A DNA stretch of 64,000 bases from Platerodrilus igneus (lineage: Eukaryota; Arthropoda; Insecta; Coleoptera; Lycidae): assembly GCA_036346225.1 (NCBI GenBank), contig JARFIW010000453.1, forward strand, positions 8,556,001-8,620,000, read 5' to 3'. The notes under the pieces were generated by a model, which was not told the DNA's origin, did no database searches, and saw only the letters and a program-made list of their open reading frames with translations. The position numbers and the translations under genes were made by a program. Positions 57,601-64,000 of the stretch are shown one piece after another. Within the stretch, counting starts at the first letter, position 1, and each line of letters opens with the position of its first letter.

Positions 57601-58258
57601 AATACCTACACAATACCATGAATTTTTTATTAAATTACCAACGCTAAGAGCTGTGGAAATAAACTGTACAGATTCTACTGATTAAGAAGAGCATTAATTA
57701 TGCTTTGCGACCAAAAGTATTTCCACAAGGTTAAGTTGTCATTTAAAGTCTAGTCCATGCTTGTAACTACTTGTATTAAAAAATTGTTTTTTTTGTGCTT
57801 AAATAAGAAGACAATTACGAAAATTTTGCATTACTTATATTTTATATAAAAATAAACGATTTTACTGTGTAACAAGTGTTTTAGTTATATAGTTTTGCAT
57901 TTGCATTTTCTCTGAGTAATACATATATTCTAGGTATAAAATATATATTCAAACTAAACAAAAACAAGCTTAACTAAAAATCTCAAGTTGAAAAACAAGA
58001 TAAAGTTACAGAAACGTATCTTGAATTTGTTTACAAAGATTAATTAAATGCCACGACAGCTTTAGTTTAATAAATACCTTTTTAGTCGCAAATTAAAACA
58101 GAGAGAACGTTTAATGATTTCCGTACGTTGATAAAAAGTTTCGGCATAAAAATAGTACAAAAAAAGCTATTTAGGTGTGCCAAAAGAAGGTTTTTGTGCG
58201 CTCCTGAAGAGTGTCAAATATCAAGATACGTTTCTGTGCCTCTAAGGAAGCGAATTAA
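54700..58258 (+). mobile_element. 3.5-kb DNA transposon with unusual DDE-type transposase (possibly Sola-like)
   Basis: Inverted ends: CTTAGAGGCACAGAAACGTA at about 54709-54730 and its reverse complement at about 58225-58246. The match continues inward (TCTTGAT) and, more weakly, outward (AATTC). A broken transposase of several hundred residues lies between. The motif ACGTATCTT recurs near both ends (about 54733, 54810, 54846, 58013, 58222). I could not define a target duplication. The acidic motifs of the protein resemble what I remember of Sola-group transposases, but this placement is uncertain. Confidence 0.75.
55040..57680 (+). pseudogene. Transposase of the 3.5-kb element, spliced, broken
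   Basis: A first coding piece (55075-55191, VKWLGIDHEHIKFWKLP) is followed by GTAAGT at 55192 and a CAG acceptor at 55419 or 55432; only the latter keeps the frame. Then come a Ser/Asp-rich stretch, basic KKKQRVRKRPK, RSKRAQPEKWTSVMRKTAKQ, and a Cys-containing MYCSKCALKR. After shifts, KHIGCVGNVCTKYSEDLG follows. The frame 56535-57002 has MFNMYVEFCQEKG, DLCDDCVKYKN and the acidic IQMDLEAVRYYPKV. The frame 57003-57236 has IIMSDTCGGQNRNANLSAML and FKPGHSMMECDSVHAHIETA. The Asp residues in QMDLEAV, MSDTCGGQ and the ECDSVH segment are candidates for the catalytic triad. At least eight stops or shifts make it inactive. Confidence 0.7.
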
Positions 58259-60120
58259 CACTGCAAATACATACAAATTTGTCATTGTTAAAGTAGGCAT
58301 CTTTCGTCTACGCATCCAGAAATATTTATATTAAAACACAGATTGAGTTTTTAAAATTGAACTCGTTCGAGGAGCGTGCATTAGAAATCGCTGCAAACTG
58401 AATATTTAAAAACTTATTAAATATTGTTTTTTTTTCATTAGACTAATCATACAGTTTAGTAGGAAAATTTTCTCTGCAAATCGATGATTTCGCAGTTCTG
58501 CGATTTTTTCCAAATTTGCAAGACCTTGTATTATTTTACATTACCAGAACTACATTCTGTATCTAAATCGTTACGTAGAATATTCTTTTACGTAGACCTC
58601 TAAGCAAAAATGTTCTACTTTTTCTGCCGGCTTTTGAAATATTCATTCAAACGTAATCCAGAGAAACATTTTTGCAAAAGAATTTCTTTAGATTTACTTT
58701 CCTTGGCCATAAACTACAGTTTGCCAAAAAGGCACTGAATGTTTCCCAATAAAGCTATCAAGAGTTACCTATGTAGGTTTTGCTTAACTGATAAATGAAG
58801 AACGCTAAAGCAAAAAAGCTGAAGTGGGTGCAACTGTGTTGGAAACTCAAATATTCCAATTCTTAAAGCAATGTAGGAATTTGTATTCAAGAAAAAATTT
58901 TTCTGTTTGTGATTTATCCATGTAAGAGAAATCTAACAAAAACATATTTAATAAAACCAAAAATGAAATTCCCAACGTTTAATTATATCATGTACTTTTG
59001 AACAAGCTCCGTTTATAATAATTCACTCAAATACAAAAGCGTAACAGTAGTATTTCTAGCACATAAATTTCGCCGTTTCATAAAAAAGTTTTAATTTAGA
59101 ACTTTTTATTAACCAAACCGATTGAACTCTTTGAAGTAGGAACGCAATTTTAAAATTAATTATAGACTTCATAAACTTTGTTTTCCTTTGGGGCATTTCT
59201 GCATTTTAAATGCTTCCACCATTAACCCTAAAATATTTCTGAGCTATTTAAAAATATAAATAACTCTGTTGAAAGCGCTGAGAAATACGGATACATTTTA
59301 CGTTGTCAAACTTTATAAGCTTCTCTCGCCCCATTTAACTCGAACACCCTTTTCTCAAACTCATTGTTCTGTCCACGCGTTGGAACTTTATGTGACCCGT
59401 ATCTTTGAGTAAAAATATTAACTTTGCTGTGCAGTTAAGGTTACTTGGAATTTAATTTTAAATAACTATAACATTGCTATAGCCATGTGCTCGGTATTCT
59501 ACAATAGGTTAACACGTCCGTAGTGTTTTTATTACCTTATCAAAATAATTTCATCTTCAATGACATGTCATTGTGAATGCAATTTTATGACGTCCTTTAC
59601 CTAAAATTCTGACGCTACAATTAAATAAATAGCATGCATTCGCTTCCTAGGTTTTTTAAAGATAGTATTCGCGTTATTGATTATATGTGGTATTGTACTT
59701 TTGTCCAGGTATTGTTTTGTTTGGCCCTTATACTTCTTTGGGCAATTGATAATAATAATAATAATAATTCAATTCAATTCAATCATTTATTTACACAGTG
59801 CATTACATACACCATAAGCTGGCCTGCATAGGCTACTTGACATGGTGACAACAATAAAAAAATTTCTTAAAAGGTAATGGTTTTTCAAAAAAACTGACCA
59901 CATCATGGCTTAATTCCCTACCGTTTTAAGTCATATTGTTTTATTTCTGCACTACATATTCATTTTAATTTTATAATAGAGACTCAAAAATATAAATACC
60001 TCACTGTAAAATTTAACTAATTTACCTTTTATAGTTTTAAACCTATCAACATAGAGTATATAAACCTTAACTAATAACTACTTTTAGAGTTTGTATAATT
60101 TTAGATTTTATAATATTTAA

Positions 60121-60165
<45 letters not shown>
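58259..60165. other. Mostly unassigned; probably includes the upstream part of a third long LTR
   Basis: If the LTR ending at 61290 has the 2.2-2.5 kb length of the other two copies, it would start near 58.8-59.1 kb, but I see no polypurine tract there. 59746-59766 is an (AAT)n run followed by ATTCA repeats, and 60125-60162 is (TA)n. Nothing else is recognised. Confidence 0.35.
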
Positions 60166-61290
60166 TATATAAACCACTTTCACAGGGGGTGTCTATCTCT
60201 TAATTTTTCTTTAGTCCTTCGCGTTTCATCGAGTTACTTTTAGTGAAAGTTAATGAATTTATGTCAAGTTGCTCATAAATTAATAAGATGACAAGTAAAG
60301 TCGATTAAAAGGCGAATAAAGCAGTTTATAGGAAGAGTACGTTTTGTATGTAAGTACAGACGATTAATTATTGTGATTTTGGAATACACGAAAGTTAGTA
60401 AAATTTGGAAGTATTTGATGGTGAAGGCGGCGATTTTTGGTTAATTTACTTAGGAATAGAAAGAGTAAATTTTGGAAATTGGATGCTCATGATTTTATTA
60501 TAAATGAAAAGATTTTGGGGTAGCAGCAGGTGTAGAATGATGGTGACTCAACCGGGGAGCTGTTTCGTGGACTAGTGCGATACTGGACGGCATCATCTTC
60601 AAGGACTGGTTGACGGATAAGGGTTGGAAGACAGTTACCAAGTATGCCATTGTATAAAAACATTGTGTGGTGAATATTATCTATGGTTTTCTTGATTTTT
60701 TTTGTGCTTTTGAGTGTTTCGTATTTGATATATTTAATGAGCTAAAAATTTATGGGACTTTAGTTGAAAATGAAATTTTTTTAGGTAGTCAAAGATAATT
60801 AATTTTCAGATAACCAGGCTATGTTGTAAAGCAGTATAGAGGGCTTATTTTATTTTTGTAGTGCGGTAAATTTGCACTCACATTTAACGAGTTTTACTAT
60901 GAACTCATGATAAGACAAAGGGGTTAACGCAAAATATGAGGAACGCCCTCTTACTTTAATAAAATATTTGTTTAAATAAGGTTATCGAATTAAAATAGTT
61001 TTGAAAATGAAATTGTTGGCATTACTAATATTACGAATGTACATAAGGCAAGGGATTTTGAAATTGTAACATTTGTTGCACGTAAATAGAGTGTAATGTA
61101 TTTTTTCGAATTGCGTTATTTTGAGTGTGTGAAAGTGGGGTGTAAATTTCTATTAGGTTTCAGCATGGAGGCAGTGAGCGAGAGTTTTTAGATTCGCGCT
61201 AACAGGTAAGCGTCTGTGTTTGTTTTATAAAGTTCTAGTGCATTTAGGAGTCTAGCGGAGGAGCAGCCGAGGTAAGTGTCATAGTAATTT
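60166..61290 (+). mobile_element. R-U5 part of a third long Osvaldo-like LTR
   Basis: TATATAAA at 60166-60173 lies 1.13 kb before a primer-binding site, the same spacing as in the LTRs at 1453-5970 and 40358-42833. GGAGCAGCCGAGG (61260-61272) matches AAGCAGCCGTGG of the first copy. The intervening GC-richer segment 60515-60640 has no coding frame. An AACAG-GTAAGC at about 61201-61210 would be a good splice donor. Confidence 0.5.
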
Positions 61291-61387
61291 TGACGACCCA
61301 ACGCTGGGGCTCGATGATTTTCAGAGGAGTTTTACATAATTATGACACCCAATAAGTGTGGCACGATTTTCAAAGGAAGTCTCATTG

Positions 61388-61389
<2 letters not shown>
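61291..61389 (+). promoter_or_regulatory. Primer-binding site (tRNA-Lys) and a tandem second copy
   Basis: TGACGACCCAACGCTGGGGC followed by TCGATG closely resembles the complement of the tRNA-Lys(CUU) 3' end. About 55 bp on, TATGACACCCAATAAGTGTG followed by GCACGATTTTCA repeats the same pattern in altered form, so the leader carries a duplicated primer-site-like unit, as at 5971/6065. The element is then cut by a (TA)n tract. Confidence 0.55.
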
Positions 61390-61463
<74 letters not shown>

Positions 61464-61485
61464 CAATATATGTGTGTGTGTGTGA
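61390..61485 (+). repeat. (TA)n and (TG)n microsatellite
   Basis: About 70 bp of uninterrupted TA (61391-61460), followed by TACAATATATG and a (TG)n run to 61482. The TA run is flanked by GTAA and TTAC, so the whole can form a long hairpin. Confidence 0.95.
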
Positions 61486-63251
61486 CCTCTTATCACGGCA
61501 ATAAATATAAACTCCACTAAGATATAAAAGAATCCAGAGAAAAAAGAAATTTCCGTAAATTCATGGGTACGCCATGTATAATACAAGCGTACTTTTATTC
61601 ATTGATGTACAAGCACAAAATGCAATTGCGCGTCTATAAATAATCGCCCTGTATGATATAAGCAAATTGTAAATATATAGCAAGTAAGGTAAGTTGTATA
61701 TGTAAAAATAATTAATTTTAAGTTACCTTAAAAACGCATTAAATGCGAATGCAAATCGATCATTTCAAGATAAATACAAAGTCATTTATTTTCACTTACT
61801 AATTATCAATACATTTTCGATGCATATAAAAATGCTCTTCCTTTGCTCTAAATAGCATACAATAGTGCTAGCTTTATGTATTTAGCAAAAAAACTACAAT
61901 CAATCTTGTATTTAAAACTCTAATTTTAACTTGAAACACGTTTTACCGTGAAAGCAAATATTTGCTATAAAAATGCAACTACTTTGCATTATAAATTCAT
62001 TAAAGTTTAAATTAACTTCCCTGTCTATTACCTAATTTCAATATAAATATCCAGAGGAAGTGAGAAAAGTACGTCAATTCGTATGAACTAATTAATAAAG
62101 AAACATTTATTCCAAGAATTGGCCGCAACACTAAAAAAACCCAGAAAGATGAGGCGGAACGCGTCACTAAAAAGCGCAACGAGATTGCGAGATAATAAAA
62201 CGCGACGATTTTGAACGCTAATTAGGATTTCCCAGAATTGCGTAAGATGAGCGTGTATTACTGGAAACGAAATCGCGCAAATACTACTACATTCTAGAAA
62301 TATATAACTTTGTATCTATAAGAAAGCGTTTATTAAATTGGTTCATTAATAAATCGGCGTCAACCAAGTAAGATGTAAAGAAATTAATTTATTCGTAAAT
62401 TCAATGGCGAAAATGTCACAGAGAAAAGAACTTAAAAGCTATTGTTTTAAGGTATGCAGTAAGCATATCGTAATTAGTATGTAACAGTGAATAAATAAGT
62501 GATGTCTTGAACATAACCTGTATAAAAAATGGAAATTATAAAATTTAATTATATACAATGAAGATGGGAAACGCTTCAATATAAAAAGCTATTTAAAATT
62601 TTATTGAATAATCAAAACGGAGGATGTACATTAGTTTCTAAATGGAAATGTAAATAAATAGGAGAAGATATTTAATTACGAACTGGATAAAAAAGAGCTT
62701 CCTGTATTTTTGCAAGTATTAAGTGTTTGTAACTGATAGTTCAGTATTTGTCATTTAAATCTAAACTAGAATAAATGTTAATCATATATTATTTTATTTT
62801 TGTAAGAATCTTTTCTAGGAAAGTTTGTGTTCAGAGTTCGAAACACTCTGATCTTTTAATAGACTATCTGTCAAAAAAATTTTTGGCCAAAACAAACCAT
62901 ACAAGCGTGAGAACAATAACCAGGCAAACTATCCATAGTAGACGAAATTTAGTTCTGTAAAGTGAAAATAAGGTAAGAAACTATATTTTATTAACAAATA
63001 CTTCTTAGAAATTATTTGATGTTTGAATGAATCGATGTTGTAAATATTTTATATGTTTTTGTATAAGAGAAAACATTTCATATCTATAAATCCTTTAATA
63101 TTGCTGTGTTTGATTTCATTTTTAAAGTTTCACCATTTCCGTTAAGCTAGCCAGGCAAGGCAAAGGCTGAAAGGAAGGTAAGTCAACAATTTCAAACTTT
63201 AGAACTTGCTGTATCTGTCAGCAGCGCCTCAACGTGCGGCCATTACTATCA

Positions 63252-63255
<4 letters not shown>
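61486..63255. other. No feature recognised
   Basis: AT-rich, with short open frames only. A slightly GC-richer stretch at 62140-62280 contains several CG dinucleotides (AACGCGTCACTAAAAAGCGC) but no identifiable gene or RNA. Confidence 0.4.
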
Positions 63256-63300
<45 letters not shown>

Positions 63301-63430
63301 ACACTCGCACACACGCATATACGTACATATACACACATTTTATGTCATACCTTTGTATATACATTATTTACCCCCTTACACACTCATACACACTCTACAC
63401 ACACACACTCCTACATCACCAACCTACACA
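63256..63430 (+). repeat. (TA)n followed by CA-rich microsatellite
   Basis: TA run at 63257-63296, then degenerate CA/CACT repeats with ATAC units to about 63430. Confidence 0.9.
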
Positions 63431-63540
63431 CTCACATTTACACGTGCTTATTCACATTCTATAATACTAATACTAGTATATAAACTACTAATTAATTAAA
63501 TGTAAAAGTATTCTTAATTAGTAATTAATTATTAGTGACT

Positions 63541-63572
63541 ATAACAATAATAATAATAATAATAATAATAAT

Positions 63573-63610
<38 letters not shown>

Positions 63611-63640
63611 TATTAGTAAAAATAATAATAATATTAACCT
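63541..63640 (+). repeat. (AAT)n microsatellite
   Basis: About 85 bp of AAT/TAA triplets with few interruptions, directly upstream of the third SINE, whose 3' end faces it on the minus strand. Confidence 0.93.
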
Positions 63641-63649
63641 TACATGTGA

Positions 63650-63935
63650 TTTTCCAATGATTCACCCGAAGGTACTACAGTGACCAGGAAGCGAGTTTTT
63701 TTACTTGGAAAATTTGGAATTTTGCCGAACCCTTGCTGTTCTAAGCAAGGTAGGGATCTTTAACGTGCGTGACAACACTCACACACAGAACCTCCATTTT
63801 ACCTCTCATCCGAACGAGGGTATATTTTTGTGAAAAATGCTCGCCTAACATTTTTCAAGCGGACCGTGTCGGGATTCGAACCCGAAATCTTGGGCGTAGT
63901 AGTCACACACATACCAACTACGACACGGAGCCGCC
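63650..63935 (-). mobile_element. tRNA-derived SINE, copy 3 (best preserved head)
   Basis: The minus strand begins near 63935 with a ~75-base tRNA-like head: GGCGGCTCCGTGTCGTAGTT, A box TAGTTGGTATG, B box GGTTCGAATCC. The body follows (TGTTAGGCGAGCATTTTTCA, GTCACGCACGTTAAAGATCC, AACAGCAAGGGTTCGGCAAA). The 3' end lies next to the (AAT)n microsatellite at 63541-63640, which may derive from its tail. It is transcribed, if at all, by RNA polymerase III from the internal A and B boxes. Confidence 0.9.
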
Positions 63936-64000
63936 TAACATATATAATAGTAACCCTTATTATTATATTATATTATATTATTACATCTGTTGATGGGTTG

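Overview
The window is AT-rich nuclear DNA from an arthropod, most likely an insect. That is an inference from the transposon families present, the spliced and multi-kilobase repeats, tRNA-derived SINEs and long microsatellites, and the lack of bacterial-type genes. I found no host gene that I can support. Almost everything that can be named is a mobile element, mostly broken and often nested, separated by AT-rich stretches in which I see nothing. Coordinates of decayed elements are approximate.

Layout, left to right. 1-6640: remnant of a Ty3/gypsy element (Osvaldo/Ulysses-like by my reading) with broken RT, purine-rich 3' region, polypurine tract and a >2 kb LTR. The LTR is interrupted by a 2.3 kb mariner-type element (DD41D-like) with ~485 bp terminal inverted repeats, and is followed by a tRNA-Lys primer-binding site. 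6640-10530: small repeats, one copy of a ~0.75 kb repeat, and a 70-bp x 6 minisatellite. 10527-13545: nearly full-length RTE-like LINE on the minus strand. 17114-18486: dead Tc1 element. 18600-22385: cluster of RTE fragments in one orientation mixed with a second repeat unit. 22470-23813: second copies of two dispersed repeats. 26195-27325: mariner remnant. 29573-30031: a 429-bp foldback element with a 15-bp target-site duplication, carrying a hammerhead-ribozyme motif in each arm. 33445-33725: SINE. 34536-40090: decayed gypsy element with a mariner inserted in its pol. 40090-44050: second Osvaldo-like element (minus), with integrase, polypurine tract, ~2.5 kb LTR, primer-binding site and leader. 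44696-52307: nearly complete BEL/Pao element (minus) with near-identical LTRs and a 5-bp target duplication. 52723-53215: gag fragment. 53547-53854: SINE with a 14-bp target duplication. 54060-54572: RTE tail (plus). 54700-58258: 3.5 kb DNA transposon with an unusual DDE-type transposase (possibly Sola-like). 60166-61389: third LTR end plus primer-binding site. 61390-64000: microsatellites and a third SINE.

The window therefore reads as layered insertions. The order can be worked out in places: the mariner at 37335-38619 is younger than the gypsy element it splits, the DD41D-like element is younger than the LTR it splits, and the BEL element is recent because its LTRs are almost identical. 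The most unusual object is the hammerhead-bearing foldback element. The next most unusual are two Osvaldo-like copies with the order pol, LTR, primer-binding site, leader, and the RTE-tail/unit-A cluster.
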